Source of the DNA: Psococerastis gibbosa | Taxonomy: Eukaryota; Arthropoda; Insecta; Psocodea; Psocidae | Length of the DNA stretch: 64,000 nucleotides | NCBI GenBank assembly: GCA_963971405.1 | Contig: OZ020487.1 | Span: 9,397,344 to 9,461,343 of the forward strand | Direction of reading: 5' to 3' | Shown: piece by piece, positions 33,396-45,396 of the stretch | Position numbering within the stretch: position 1 is the stretch's first letter | Layout: each line of letters starts with the position of its first letter | Program-made: the position numbers and the translations under genes | The notes under the pieces: model-generated | The model's database searches: none | Seen by the model: the letters and a program-made list of their open reading frames with translations, nothing else | Told to the model about the DNA's origin: nothing

Positions 33396-33834
33396 GGCGG
33401 GTATTCCACATACGTACATCGTCAATGAAAATTATGAAATTGAAGGACATTTCAATTTTACTCTATGCCATTGTTAAAATTGATCAATGATCAATTGATC
33501 ATAGAGTAAAATCACAAACAATGAAAGAAACAAACTAAAATTAAAAAATGGCGTCATGGGATATGATAAGTACAACTATTTTAATTGATTTCTTTAAAAA
33601 GAACGCATTTCTGTATAAAAATTATAGTAAGGTTTAAATAATAAGGCGACAAAGAAAACAAATACAATTTCAAGAAACAAATGCAAACAAATTTCAAAAA
33701 TTTGGCGCATACGCTTCAATTGAAAATTGTTAATTTGTGAAAAAACATATGGAATGGCCCCCATCAATGAGAAATTGAAATGTCCTTCAATTTCATAATT
33801 TTCATTGACGATTGACGTATGTGGAATGGGCGCC
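33396..33834. mobile_element. PIF/Harbinger-like MITE, 439 bp
   Basis: Ends GGCGGGTATTCCACATACGT and ACGTATGTGGAATGGGCGCC. The arms extend about 62 bp inward through GTCAATGAAAATTATGAAAT. It is flanked by TAA at the left and TTA at the right. The interior shares ATGGCGTCATGGGATATG and TTGATCAATGATCA with the 60363 element. Confidence 0.8.
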
Positions 33835-34539
33835 TTAAGTCGTGAAATAATAATAACGTAAATAAATAAACAGAAATACTATGCAAATTAGTTTATGTAT
33901 TTACTTTTTGTATAGAAATAAGACGTATTATCACTGAGTTTGTCACCTGTGTGGAATTTTGGCACCTAATATCAATTGAAACCAGCTGGGTTAGAATCAC
34001 CTTCACTATAGTCACAAACTAAAGTTGAGGTGCTTTTTATTGCGTAAATTTTCAATTGGAGTAGCATTTTCATTAGCGTCCGAGTCAATTTAATTCCGTG
34101 TTACAAGAAGGGAGAGCAATTCAGGTGTAGAACTTTCTGGAAACTTGGAGACCATTGCAAATGACGTTCTTGTCCGGGCAACTACTGGAAGTTGGAGCAA
34201 ATTGGACGCATTCTTCCTTATTTCTCGAAAATTCTCTCCCTTAATATCGTCAGAAACTCCAAGGATTTCAGAAACTTTTTATGTTGCTCTTTATGTGAAT
34301 GGGCAATAGGTAAGTGAAAAGGATGCCTTAGTTAGACACCTATTTGTATTCATGAAATTGCGTTTTGGCTGTAAATAAAATATAATTGTGTCACTATGGC
34401 GCCCATGGGGACTACTGAACGCTTCTTTCTATAGCTCTACTTACAGGTTATCTCAGACTGAAATAGAAATCATGGAATCGAATATATAAAGGCTAATACA
34501 ATAAAGGGAGTAGTAGTTCCTTAAAACCTTATGGAGTCT

Positions 34540-34950
34540 TTTATTATAAGGATGTGAAACCTGGACTGTAGCTGATAAGGAAGAGGCTTCAAATGTGGCG
34601 TTACAAAAGGATGCTTCGGATCAGCTGACGAATGAAAGAGTGCTAGAGGCTATTGGAGAAAAGAGACAGCTGTTGCCACATATAAAAAGTAGAAGAGTGA
34701 AATGGGTAGGGGTTTTATTAAGACACGAAAATCTGGTACACACCATCATTGAGGGCACAGTGGAAGGAACCAATAGAAGAGGGCGGCCGAAGAAGGAATT
34801 TATGGATCAACTGAACGAGGACGCAGGAGCTCGAACGTGCCAATAGGTGAAGAGGAAGGCGCAGGACCGAGAGGGCTGGAGGATGGTATGGAGGGGGTTT
34901 CTGCCGAATTGTCGTTGAGATGGTGACCTCAGAAGAACCTGAAAATACCC
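34540..34950 (+). mobile_element. LINE 3' end (RPKKEFMDQL family), longest copy
   Basis: Reads GCETWTVADKEEASNVALQK, then VLEAIGEKRQLLPHIKSRRV, KWVGVLLRHENLVHTIIEGT and GRPKKEFMDQLNEDAGART. The YGCETWT and WVG-LLR motifs follow the reverse transcriptase in RTE-like LINEs. The remaining tail (RAQDREGWRMV-type) is frame-shifted. No catalytic core is present. Confidence 0.8.
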
Positions 34951-35206
34951 CAAAACGGCTACATTAACTACTGGCATATGGATGTAGTGACCTTGGAGCC
35001 TGGTGCCCTGAAATGGGAAGTCGTGCTCTTGTCCAACCACTGCCTCAGGTTTTTTAACCAGCATCTTCTTCTTCTGCCGGGAGTCCTCTGTCCTTTCATT
35101 TGCTTCTGTATTATTACATGTAGAAGGCAACTCGGCTTCTGCATCCATTTGCCTCAAGACCTCAGCATTAGGGACACGATCTCTCCATGCCAGATAAATG
35201 TTCAAT
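34951..35206 (-). mobile_element. LINE fragment (WRDRVPNAEVL family), opposite strand
   Basis: Minus strand reads NIYLAWRDRVPNAEVLRQMD, then ERTEDSRQKKKMLVKKPEAV and GQEHDFPFQGTRLQGHYIHM. WRDRVPNAEVL resembles the WQDRVPDTEVL motif common near the C-terminus of arthropod LINE proteins. A related copy is at 50285-50555. Directly apposed to the plus-strand LINE, so one landed next to or in the other. Confidence 0.65.
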
Positions 35207-35517
35207 CGGAGTTAGAGATGGTCTCATGCTTGAAGCTACACAATCATATCAAAATGGAGAGGTGCATTCCTCCTAAGGGATGTTACAGCTTTACAATCGA
35301 TATTTTCATGACAATTTGTATGCAACTATTAGGGCGTCTCTCAGTGATATGTAAAAAAAAATCGCCTAATATAAAGACGTTTTTATTCATTTCATTTCAT
35401 TCCAAAATATTTTTAGCTTAAACTATTAAATACTTTCTGACTCTTTTCTTCCTTCCCACTATATTGTGAGCATTTGCTACCAACCATTCCTAACGGGGGT
35501 TTCTCTTGTTGTTTCAG

Positions 35518-35696
35518 CGATTCTGAATTCCTTGTGCCAAGAGTTCCTTACGGTAAACGTGTCCGCCATCTTGTACCTTATGAACTACGAAAGTTACGGT
35601 AGAAGTACGGCTTCCGCTCAATATTTCCTTCAGCTTGCCGGGTACCTGGGGATACCTGTTATAGCGTGGAATGCAGACAACTCCGGGCTGGAGCGG
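35518..35696 (+). CDS. Nmdar2: NMDAR2 exon 2 (amino-terminal domain)
   Basis: Acceptor TTGTTGTTTCAG, donor GAGCGG then GTAAGT. Two bases complete a split Ala codon from exon 1, then 59 codons: [59 protein letters not shown]. This corresponds to the stretch in GluN2 ATDs between the first lobe core and the I-G-I--G (here [10 protein letters not shown]) strand. It ends in phase 0. Confidence 0.92.
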
Positions 35697-35963
35697 GTAA
35701 GTCAAAAAATGTGTACTCAGCTTGCTCGCTAGGCTAGAATGAAAATATTCTGGGGTTATGGTACTTATTGCTGCTTGTACTGGGGAGGCTTGTACTCCCG
35801 ATGTTGGGGAGAAGAAACCATAGAGGTTGGATACTTGGATGTTAAAATTGGTTTGGTTCTATATGAAAAAGTATAGAAGTTTGGGCAGACGATGGGCAGC
35901 AGCCCTAATAACAACTTACTACTGTGAGCCGATTGGCCCCCTATTCCAGTGCCACCACAATCA

Positions 35964-36403
35964 CTGCTTCTGGGGGTAGGAAAAATAAAAATAACTAAAT
36001 TTTAATGAAAAATTAATAAAAAATAATTTTTCTGCGAAAACTTTCTATCGACGCTTTCTACCTTCAGGCATGCTTTAGGTGTTAAATTGTGATTTGTGTA
36101 ACAAAACCGGACAGGTTGCTTTCCAAACAAACTATTTGGTTTTGTGCAAAAAAAATGTTTTTTTGGAAGAATATAGAAAATTCCCGCTCAAATGCATTGC
36201 GTGCCCTGCCATTATTACTGTGAGGTAATGTGTTGGTCTGACCTATCTAGAATTTACCAAACCTCCAGTCACGTCAGGTGGACACCAGGGCCCCGAGATA
36301 TCCGAAATTTAACCATAGGAAAATTATTTACCATGAAATTACTCATTTTCTCCATCTACTAATTGATAAATTGGAAAGCATGTTCGAGTAAACTCGGACC
36401 GGT
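35964..36403 (-). repeat. Dispersed repeat A, copy 4 (truncated)
   Basis: Reverse copy from the CTTCTGGGGGTA segment to CGAGTAAACTCGGACCGG. The half carrying the GACA microsatellite is missing, and the G tract is reduced to a few bases. Confidence 0.8.
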
Positions 36404-37319
36404 TATATGAGCAACCTATATAATATTGTATGCGTATAAATAAATATGTTTGCATGTAATTTCTACTGGAAGTTAGCTTTACCATCACTGCTGTTTCCAA
36501 ACTATACGTTTAAGACATCCAATTTTCAGGCGAAGAATAGGCCTACATTTTAAAATATATGTACTAACTTGACAAAAATAGACTACCTCCACTTGTATTT
36601 TTCTTTTGCTTCTATCTATTTTTTTAAAATAATATATGTCCAACCTAATCTCTCGCAAAATATATGTTAAAATAATAAACAGGCCGGAAGTTCCGACATT
36701 TTTAAAGCTCACAGTATGTGCTGCTTAAAGTGGTAATTATAGAGTGCTATTTACTGGCGAAATGGCCAGGTGGTGCGTCCCCCCCCCCCCAGAACTCTGT
36801 CAAACTCTGTCAAAAGGGACGCCTCCTATTGTTTGTTGTCACGTTGGGGTCCGTAATAAGTGACCCAACCCTTTTGCTGCCTCACAACATTACCTCTCTC
36901 AACATTAATTGGCCACATTCCGTGAATTAACCTGTGGAAATCCAACCATATTCCTGTCATGAACAACTCTACATGAATGCGAATGTGTTGTTCCTTTTTG
37001 CGCTCTGGTGAACTTCATAATAGGACAGTCGAAAAGTTGAATAGCATTCTGAATATGCTGAGTGTCTGAACAATGTAGAACCCATGGGCGCTTATGTATT
37101 CACAAGTTTAGTTATTTACATAAATGTACTTCTTTTATTTTTTCATATACCTACTTCCTTTACATGACAATAATTTCCACCAGTTTGTGCTAGGTCCTAA
37201 GAAGGCTAATAGCCTGGCATTGGTGAGGAAAGGCCATCAGAAGAAGGAGTGAATGTCTTTCTCCTTCTACTTTAGTAGTACTAGTGGTTATTAAGGGCTA
37301 GGGACTCAGGCCGCTATTT

Positions 37320-37635
37320 GGGCCCATAAGTCCGCCCTGCTCTTCTACTGCAATTTTATCACATTGCTGAACTTCAGAAGCTCCCGTGGCCTGAGGTTCA
37401 TTTGACACTCTGCATCGGCCACCCCAAACTCCAAGTGTTTCAAACGTGAACGCCAGATTGCTGGACAGTCTGCCAGTATATGCCACCCTGTTTCGTTTTC
37501 TTTCTCACAATGGCGACACTCCGGATTGATCGGCGTTCCGATTCGTGATAGGTGTTGCTGAAAAGGTCCGTGCCCTGTGAAGAGGGCAATTACTCTCTGC
37601 GCGCCAATACGCCCGAGTCCCAGGTCCATCTACTT
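37320..37635 (-). mobile_element. LINE with RNase H end (Jockey/R1/I-like), C-terminal fragment
   Basis: Minus strand reads GLGRIGAQRVIALFTGHGPF, then QQHLSRIGTPINPECRHCEK and GWHILADCPAIW. TGHGPF--HL-RIG followed by C--C---E---H-L-DCP is the RNase H/zinc-knuckle end of Jockey/R1/I-group LINEs. This is a different clade from the RTE-like tails elsewhere in the window. Confidence 0.75.
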
Positions 37636-37902
37636 TAGTCAGGCCGCAGAATGTTGGGATCAAGGGGTCAAGGGGTCAATCCACCCCCCCCCCCCGAAAT
37701 TGTCTACATATTCATTCCAAGGTGAATTCTTGTATATAGGTACGAGTATAATCCTTATGCTTGTGGGCGAAGCTGCCTCTCCCGCGCCCAAAAATTTTCC
37801 GTCCTGCGGGCGTTTACTTTAGGGTAAAGTCTTGAACAAATATATTACATATTATATTATATTGAACAATAATAATAATATCTTTATTGAAAAATAATAA
37901 TA

Positions 37903-38748
37903 AGAACCGGTCCGAGTTTACTCGAACATGCTTTCCAATTTATCAAAATTAGTAGATAGAGAAAATGAGTAATTTCATGGTAAATAATTTTCCTATGGTT
38001 AAATTTACGATATCACGGGGGGGGGGGGGGGGGGTTGTCCACCTGACGTCACTCGTCACTGGTGGTGAGGTAAATTCTAGATAGGTCAGACCAACACATT
38101 ACCACCACACAGCAATACTGGCAGGGCACGCAATGCATTTGACCGTGAATTTTCTATCATTTAAAAAGCAAAAAACATTTTTTTGTACAAAACCAAATAC
38201 TTTTTTGGGAAAGCAACCTGTCCGGTTTCGTTACTCAATTTAACACCTAAAACATACCTGAAGGTAGAAATCATCGATGGAAAGGTGTCGCAGAAAAATT
38301 ATTTTTTAGTCATTTTTCATTAAAATTTAGTCATTTTTATTTTTTTACCCCCAGAAGCAAACTATCAAGGGGCAAGCGACCCCCCGCATTTTATCAACAT
38401 TAACAACAACTACAATATATGTGAATTTAAAAGAAATCGTTGGAGCCGTTTTGGGGAAATAATTTTTTAGACGTTTTTTTGAAGTTTTTTGAAAATAAAA
38501 ACCCCCGAATTGAGTTAGCCCAAAATAAAAAAAATGGTTCCGAGGTATGATTTTTGTGAACCTACATGCCGAATTTCATCAAAATCGACCGAGTAGTTTG
38601 CCCGGAAATCGACGCACAGACAGGCATTTCGTAAAAACCACTTTTTTTTGTTCCTGGGACCTTAAAACGTGTAAATCCGTTGAAATCTCGGAATCGAAAA
38701 TTTCGACCGTCACAAAGCTTTCCTTATACTTCGTATAAATTGGAAAGC
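37903..38748 (+). repeat. Dispersed repeat A, copy 5 (complete)
   Basis: Full copy with an 18-base G tract at about 38016-38034 and a reduced GACA microsatellite. Both ends (AGAACCGGTCCGAGTTTACT and TATAAATTGGAAAGC) are clear, making this one of the best copies for a consensus. Confidence 0.92.
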
Positions 38749-39022
38749 AGTAAGATGCAGTGAGGTTAGGACCTAAAGCCTATCTATCTTACACCTAACT
38801 GTACATACAAGTAACATAATGACAAGCAAAAATATTGAATTTTCCCAACAATAAAGGTTAAAAGTAGACTGCATTTATTGATCCATGCTCTGGCACCCAG
38901 ATGCATCTCCCCCCCTTTGGCAGCGCTTTGGTTACTCCGGCCGTCAATTCATGAACCCATGTGAAATTTTAATTTTCTCCAATATGTATATAAATTTTTT
39001 TTAAATAATCATAACGCATATA

Positions 39023-39225
39023 TGTCAGGGCATGTAGAGTACTGGTACAGACTCCAACTTTCACCCGAAAGGTTTTTGGTTCGAGTCCCATACTTGCTAC
39101 ATTTTCTGGCCACTCTTCGGAGTGTCCCGAGTCTTCCCTGTTGAGTGTAAGAGAGGGCTTTACGGCCCTAACTCCTCTAGGTTGGCTTAGTAACAAAACA
39201 AAAAAGTCAATATTTATTTATTTTT
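39023..39225 (+). mobile_element. SINE B, copy with internal deletion
   Basis: Head: CATGTAGAGTACTGGTACAG, CTTTCACCCGAAAGG, GGTTCGAGTCCC. Body: GAGTGTAAGAGAGGGCTTTA, CCTAACTCCTCTAGGTTGGC, TTAGTAAC, then an A-rich tail. The AAGCAGGCGGTCCCGGGC part seen at 59156 is absent. Confidence 0.8.
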
Positions 39226-39249
39226 TATGAAATCATATAAAGGTGTATT

Positions 39250-39460
39250 TACATATTTTTTTTTTTTATTTTTTTTATTTTTTTTAATGAAAGATTAATC
39301 GCATACAAACAATTTAATGAATGTATCCGATTGACCTATTCAGTCGCCTCTGTAGGTTATTACCCGTGATGAGTACGACACGTCTCCGATGGCATGGCGT
39401 GCAAAGACTCGCACAAGCGCAAGCACGTTGCCACCTGGCCATCGAAGTCATATTTTCTAT
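39250..39460 (-). mobile_element. SINE C, copy 2
   Basis: Reverse copy: a poly(T) end (39250-39285) is the tail, followed by GATTAATCGCATACAAACAA, TCCGATTGACCTATTCAGTC and GACACGTCTCCGATGGCATG. It includes the GTTTGTATGCGATT block that is also next to the exon 5 array. Confidence 0.7.
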
Positions 39461-40286
39461 CGGGTGAGTTGTTATGACATTGAATACAACTAAAAAAGGC
39501 TGTTAGGTCTGCTCCACCATGTGAATTTCCCTGGATACGGTCAGGTATTAAAATCTTTCTTTTACCGCCCCCCCCCCCTCCTCCTATAATGCAATCATAA
39601 TATGTGTCGAGATGGCCCAAACGTTTCTCAGGCCCGATGCGGCGATACCCTCAGATTCTCTCCATGGTCCTGTATGTTTCAATAACTGGTGTCAGAGTAA
39701 GACAAATAGGATCTGACAATTTTTCTATCTAAACTTCCAGAAGTTTGACGAGGCCATCATGCCAACAGCCTCTGCATTTGTAATATTGACAAATTTGAAG
39801 AATTTGATGGATGACGCGTCTGAAGATGGGGTGAGTGAAATGTTTCAACAGAGTCCCCTCGGAATATTCCAGAATTCCAAACTCATATGTCTCTTTCCCT
39901 TCAACTTTGTCTTTAACAGAGTTAATGGAATTTCTCTTGAGAGACACTTCCAAGATTAAAGCCCGGATTAGAGCCATCACACGGAACCTTTCGTCCCATT
40001 GTGTCCGGAAGGTAGCTCTAGTGCTATAGCACTACGAGTGAATAAACTTTGAAAATGTCTTTATGGAATTAGTGAATGAACGACGAAAGCTCAAGTGGAT
40101 GGAGACAGCAGTCAGGACGAAGTACCCGCTTGAGCTACAGTGTAGCTATTTCAGAAGCTTATTTCATTTCCAGAAACTCACCAAAGAAGGAAGGAACCAG
40201 AGCAGACTATATAAGGTTACATTCATGAGACTTCTAATAGTAAAGTCTTGAAAATAGACATACTGCCTGATTTCGACGACATTTTG

Positions 40287-40325
40287 ACCAATCAGTAGAA
40301 TCCGGGATGATAGGCTGTGGCCGTT
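40287..40325. repeat. Fragment of the hammerhead foldback element arm
   Basis: CAGTAGAATCCGGGATGATAG followed by GCTGTGG matches the left arm of the foldback at 22404. Confidence 0.5.
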
Positions 40326-40409
40326 CTGAAAGAAATTTTATGATGAAAATTACGAAATAATTCGTTTGTTCTCATGAAATTAATTTAAATTATTTATCAT
40401 CTCTAGACG

Positions 40410-40576
40410 ACGCCATTGTTTCATTTTAGTTTGTTATTGTTTGCAGCGTGTGATTTTACTCTATGATCATTGATCAATTTTAACATTTTAACATGAGGAA
40501 ATTAAAATGGAGAATGCCATAGAGTAGAACAAAAATCTCAAATCAAATTTGAAGTAAAATTGACCAGTGGAATACC
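40410..40576. mobile_element. Fragment of the Harbinger-like MITE family
   Basis: GATTTTACTCTATGATCATT and GATCAATTTTAAC match the interiors of the 19734 and 33396 elements. It ends at CCAGTGGAATACCCGC, a degenerate right terminus. The left terminus was not found. Confidence 0.5.
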
Positions 40577-41079
40577 CGCATATATTTTAACCTATAAACC
40601 ACCATGTCTAGTATATTTTATTGTTGCAACTGTCAAGTAGCCTATTCAAGCTTTATATATCCGACCCCTTCTGTCTAACAAGTAACTAATGGACGGGAAA
40701 TTTGAGGCACCCGTCAAACAATGTAATGGTGATCCTGTTGGTAGCAAACAGGATTATGAACTGATGGCTCGACATGATGCGAGTATGAAACATTTTCCGC
40801 CTGTCTTGTTCTCGTATAGCATGTTACAATAGTAGTGACAAGCATAAAATAACTTCCCCCATTGCGTGTTACTTGTCGAAATTTGACGTGGCAGGTGGCA
40901 TCTGCCTGCGGCTTGATTTGAATTTAGGCTATCTATCAAATATAGCCAGGCCCGTAATGAGAGGGGGTTGCAGCCCCCTTCTTGGCTTTCACTGAACTTT
41001 CCAAGCGTGTGACCATCACGTACTACTTACTGTAGCATACGCTATAGGATCACCTAGAGACACCTAGAGATACTACGTG

Positions 41080-41350
41080 ACGAATGAAAGAGTGTTAGAG
41101 GCTATTGGAGAAAAGAGACAGCTGTTACCTTACATAAAAAGTAGGAGAGCGAAATGGGTTTTATTTAGGGAATTTAAGGAACCAATAGAGGAGGGCGACC
41201 GGAGAGGGAATTCATGGATCAACTGATGAAGGAGGACGCAGGAGCTCGAACGTACCAAGAGCCGAAGAGGAAGGCGCAGGACCGAGAGGGCTGGAGGATG
41301 ATATGCAAAGAGTTGCTGACAACCAATCGTTAAGGTAGTGACTCAGAGGA
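41080..41350 (+). mobile_element. LINE 3' end (RPKKEFMDQL family)
   Basis: Matches 34620-34930: ACGAATGAAAGAGTG, GGAGAAAAGAGACAGCTGTT, GGAGCTCGAACGT, CGCAGGACCGAGAGGGCTGG. It has a deletion after AAATGGG that removes the LLR-HENLVHTII stretch. Confidence 0.75.
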
Positions 41351-41964
41351 ATGATAGGATCCGCAAGATAGAAGCACGCACATCCTGTGCTATTGCTCGT
41401 GCTTCTATCGGCAACGACTTCGGACTTTCGGAAGGGCCTTTCTTAACGTTTGGTACGTGACGGATGTGAAACTTTCGTGGGTGCTAAAGTTTCTGGCCAG
41501 AACTAGACAGAATGAGCGTTTAGATTGATTCAATATTGTATATTTAATGTGAAAGACATCTACGAATGTGTGATAAGACGGCTTACCGCTGCCTTCTGCT
41601 TCCTTACTCCGTTGACTCATCGTTGAGTTCCTCTGCCTTCGGGGTCAGTTTCCCAACCCCAGGACAAAAAAAGTGAACTGCATAGAAAAGATTGTGATTT
41701 TCACTTATCCCGGCTCAAACTCTGTCCCCTATTTGGTCAGTCGTCACTACGCGAGGAGGAACAAATTTCGGATTAGGCGTCATCGCCCCTGAGACCATAA
41801 GACATTACTCAGAAGCTCAGCTAATTACGGTAATACCGGTATATTATATTATAAACAGAGTGAAAATTAATGAAATTAAATAATAATAATAATAATAATA
41901 AATAAAAATTGGCTACTGTTCTCCTCTCTCTCTCCATAAATAATTAAATAAGTAAATAATGATT

Positions 41965-42159
41965 TTTTTGTTCTATTACTAAGCCAACCTGGCGGAGTTA
42001 GGGCTATAAAGTCCCCTCTTTCACTCAACTAGGAAGGCCCGGGACCGCCTGCTTTACATGTCCTCCGAAGCATGGCCAGAAAATGTAGGAAGTGTAGGAC
42101 TCGAACCAACAACCTTTCGGGTGAAAGTCATTGTCCGTACCACTACTCTACATGTCCTG
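41965..42159 (-). mobile_element. SINE B, near full-length copy
   Basis: Minus strand, in order: CATGTAGAGTAGTGGTACGG head, GGTTCGAGTCC B-box, TTTTCTGGCCATGCTTCGGA, CATGTAAAGCAGGCGGTCCC, GAGTTAGGG-type body reversed, TTGGCTTAGTAATAG and an A-rich tail. The head lies directly against the LINE end at 42165. Confidence 0.82.
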
Positions 42160-42164
42160 TTCTT

Positions 42165-42330
42165 CTTCTTCTTCTGGCTCTACAACCCTTGATGAGCTTT
42201 GGCCTGCCCGACAACACTCCTCCAGTCGTCTCTGTTTTCTGCAACGCTCCACAATCTACGGGCTCCCAACTCGTGAAGGTCAGTTTCCAACTCATTCTTT
42301 CAGCGTTTTCGAGTCTCCTCTTTCCATAAG
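42165..42330 (-). mobile_element. LINE 3' end (GQAKAHQGL family)
   Basis: Minus strand reads WSVAENRDDWRSVVGQAKAH, then QGL and a stop, then a GAAGAAGAAGAA microsatellite. The ENRDDWRSVV motif is standard for the last residues of many arthropod and other LINE polyproteins. Related copies at 18835 and 45015. Confidence 0.78.
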
Positions 42331-44681
42331 AGCCGTTATTGGGATGCGCCACGTCAATGTGAGTAGAGAATTTTTCCACATTGTTCGGAGAACTGCCATG
42401 TTGCATTGCAAAGCGAAAGCTATCCATTCGAAATGTGTAAGCGTTGAAAATGGGAAGAAGAAGAGGAAATGGGAATGAACCAACACACCATTTTACCTTA
42501 AAAGCTAAAACTAGAAATTCCTGCCATTTTCAGACAACTGCTAAAGGAATAACAGTATCCTTTTTGTCGCTATCACCCTTCCGAGAATTTCTCAGCTAAA
42601 CAAATTCCCAGCATACCATTGAGTCTGGGAAATTTGGTAAATTGAATAAATGCTTCTTTTTTTTTATATAAAAGCAAAAACTTCCATCAATTGACGAAGT
42701 AGGGGAACCATACGGAGGGAAGGACGGGTGGGAATGGGGGGGGGGGAGTTATAGCTTTCGGGTATTCTGTATTTATTGAACTCCCTTTTGCTTCTCCACA
42801 TTCACATTGAAATTAAAAACATTGGAATTTTAATTCTGCCGGGTTTAAATCTCCATGTATATTAATTTGGTGGGGGTCAATAGCGGATTTTCAAAGTTGA
42901 ATCTTTTTTCTTTACTTTTTTATGCTATTATTTTTGCCTTTCTTTCACAAGAAATGCGAATTTTTATGCTATTTTTTTATCGAGAACTTCTCTTCGTGCC
43001 TGCGGGTAAAATTATGTATGTAAGCTGCTTAGAGCGGGGAAAAATTTGCATATTTATTAAGTTTGGATGGGTAAATGCGCCGCGTTTCAAAACCGGGTCA
43101 TAATGTAGCCTATATTGTATATATATATATAATTAATTTATGCACTCGACCCTTGAGGTATGAGTTCAAAAAAATAATAATGGATCTCGTCTTTTTTGGA
43201 TGGAATTAGGAATTTTGAATAGTATTAGAATGAATTACCCATGTTTGATTGCGATTGCTGATTACGCTCCCTTAATTTTATTGAATAAAGTTTTATAATC
43301 CTGAGATGAAAATCTAAGTCCAGTTTAATTATTCCGCATTAACTATTCTTAAAATGGATCTGCCAGTAGAATATCCAAGTTAATGGATGGAAAAATGCTT
43401 TTAGTGTATATTCTAACAATTAATTCCATTTAAAATTCCTCTTATATCTGCAATAGAAAAGGGATTTATATTTCTCCTTTATAATCTGAAATTTTAATAA
43501 GAGGCTTTTCGCACAAATTGAGGCCGCTGTTTGTTTTATTATATTAAAATATTCAGTGAAAGAATTCACAATAAATGAGCACTGAGACAAAAATGGAAAG
43601 ATTTTGTTCCATAATTCTTTTTTATGGTAGAAGAGTCGGTAAATCCAAATAATTGGAAGGCTTGGAGACGATTCGACTTTTCTTCCTTTTTGCTTACAAA
43701 AAGGTTATTCCAAGAATGCTTACAAAGCCTATGCCTATACCATTTCTCTTTATTTATTTCTTCTCAGCTTTTAGCAATAGTACTTGCATTATGTATATAC
43801 ATACCCTACTTACACATGCTAATTTTATTTTAGCCCCATGTGTCTTTTTTTTTGTGGCCTCCTTTCAGCGAAAGAATCCTCTAACGTCGACCTATCAGGT
43901 CTATGGCTGCCAATTTTTTGGATTACCGATACCGTTCTTCTGGAGTTTCGGGTCGTCCATGAAGGGCCCTTACAAATTTCTTCACTTCAGTTCCAGGGTA
44001 ACTTAGATTCTGGAGTAGGAGCCTCACATTCCAAGCGAATAAGTTTTACTTTTTCGTTCTCCAAGTTACACAATTAGTGTCCATTATAAACACAAATTTT
44101 GTGTAGATGGTACGATTTCTTAATTTTTGACAATGTCCAATTAATAGTTCAACTATTTTCTCTCTCATCCCAGAAAGGTTTTTCCTAGAGGCGAACTCCC
44201 GGGTTTTCTAGACCCCGCTCTTCAGGCATATTTCTCTAGTATTCTGCTTTACCATGCTCTACAAGCACATCCGTTTGAAATGCCGCAAGCTAGTTCTGAA
44301 CCGATAAGTGGTGACTTCGAGCCTGTATTTGGTAATTCGTCAGCATGCTCGTTCCCATATGACCTGGTATCTGTGCTATATTAATACACACATTGACTGA
44401 TATAGGTATTTGGGAGACAACACCGTTCGCGTTGGTTAAAAGCACACAAACAACTTAGTAAATATATGTATGTAGGCACTAATTAAAAGACATCCGGTTT
44501 CGAGTAAAAGTGCTCGCGACTCCCGTTCTGGCTGGATTGTTCGCACTTTCCGTTTTTTTTATACGGCTTCGTTATAAGCTCATCATACAGATAACATAAC
44601 TTTTACAACATTCCACTATTTTGATGACAATTTGCATTGTTCGTACATAATAGTAAATAAATAATATAATGGCGGTTTTTT

Positions 44682-44775
44682 AGTTTTACTGGACCAAATT
44701 AGGGCTATAAAGCTCTCTCTCTCTCACACTGAACTAAGAAGGGCAGGGACCGTTTGTTCTACATGATCAGAAGAT
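44682..44775 (-). mobile_element. SINE B body fragment
   Basis: TTAGGGCTATAAAGCTCTCT and CAGGGACCGTTTGTTCTACA match the body of the 41965 copy with about 15-20% differences by eye. The head is missing. Confidence 0.5.
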
Positions 44776-45014
44776 TTAGCACTTGTGGCACTTTTGGCTG
44801 AACGTCAGAGTCCATTATGGTGTGTACAGATTGAAAGTACAGCTGCTCGCTTTAGGCTGTGCTTATCAAAATCACTCTTCAGCCTGGCCTGCAGCAATGT
44901 AAGGCACTCCTAATCTCAACGATAATCCTCTGGCAGAGGTTGGGCGTGTGTCTAATGCCCCTGAACTGTGTAAAAGAACTATTACTCAAGACATAGCGGG
45001 AATGAATGACGAAA

Positions 45015-45165
45015 CCGGTGGGATGATGAATTAGCTAGAGTTTGAGTCGGACTTCGTAGATTGTTGAGCTTCTTGCATAACCGAGCTGACTGGTGACTGT
45101 AGGAGTGTTGTCGAGGAAGGCAAAGCCAAGTCCATGAAGGGCAGTAAGTCCGGAAGAAGAATCTC
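45015..45165 (+). mobile_element. LINE 3' end just upstream of NMDAR2 exon 3
   Basis: GGGATGATGAATTAG, ACCGAGCTGACTGG, GGAGTGTTGTCGAGGAAGGC and GAAGAAGAATC correspond to the RADW-SVVEEGKAK-type tail and its GAA end. Old and interrupted. It ends about 45 bases before the exon 3 acceptor. Confidence 0.6.
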
Positions 45166-45208
45166 AGCGATTTAGTTTTAAATAATATATACATATTGTT
45201 TTTTGCAG

Positions 45209-45396
45209 AGAGCGTCGGTGTCGAGCCTCCAGCTACAGCTAGCGCCCTCCCTGGAACATCAGATAGCCGCCATGTTGAGTATTCTAGAGAGGTACAAATG
45301 GCACAGTTTTTCGATAGTAACGAGCCAAATTGCCGGTCATGCGGACTTCATACAGGCTGTGAGAGAGAGAATCTCCGAGATGCAAGACAGATTTAA
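45209..45396 (+). CDS. Nmdar2: NMDAR2 exon 3 (amino-terminal domain)
   Basis: Acceptor TATTGTTTTTTGCAG, donor TTTAA then GTAAGT. Reads [62 protein letters not shown]. The PS-E-Q---ML-I---Y-W--FSIVT---G---F pattern is diagnostic for GluN2 ATDs (PSIEQQASVML in vertebrates). Phase 0 in and phase 2 out, both matching the neighbours. Confidence 0.95.

Larger units (their letters stand above)
23857..35517 (+). other. NMDAR2 intron 1 (11.7 kb)
   Basis: Begins GTAGGT, ends CTTGTTGTTTCAG. Contains MITEs at 24863 and 33396, a SINE B at 26075, a GGGGCAAAG-type DNA element at 26365, a SINE C at 28095, repeat A at 28877, a tandem array at 29847, a Penelope-like relic at 32085 and LINE tails at 32748-32800 and 34540-35206. 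Bases 30656-32084 hold nothing recognised. Confidence 0.8.
35697..45208 (+). other. NMDAR2 intron 2 (9.5 kb)
   Basis: Contains truncated repeat A (35964), a LINE RNase H end (37320), repeat A (37903), SINE B copies (39023, 41965, 44682), SINE C (39250), a MITE fragment (40410), LINE tails (41080, 42165, 45015), and long stretches (36408-37300, 39461-40280, 42340-44680) with no recognised element or gene. Confidence 0.8.

Noticed and set aside
43624-44077. Hydrophobic frames of 69-117 codons
   Set aside because: Three overlapping frames in AT-rich DNA, with no shared motif, splice context or family resemblance.
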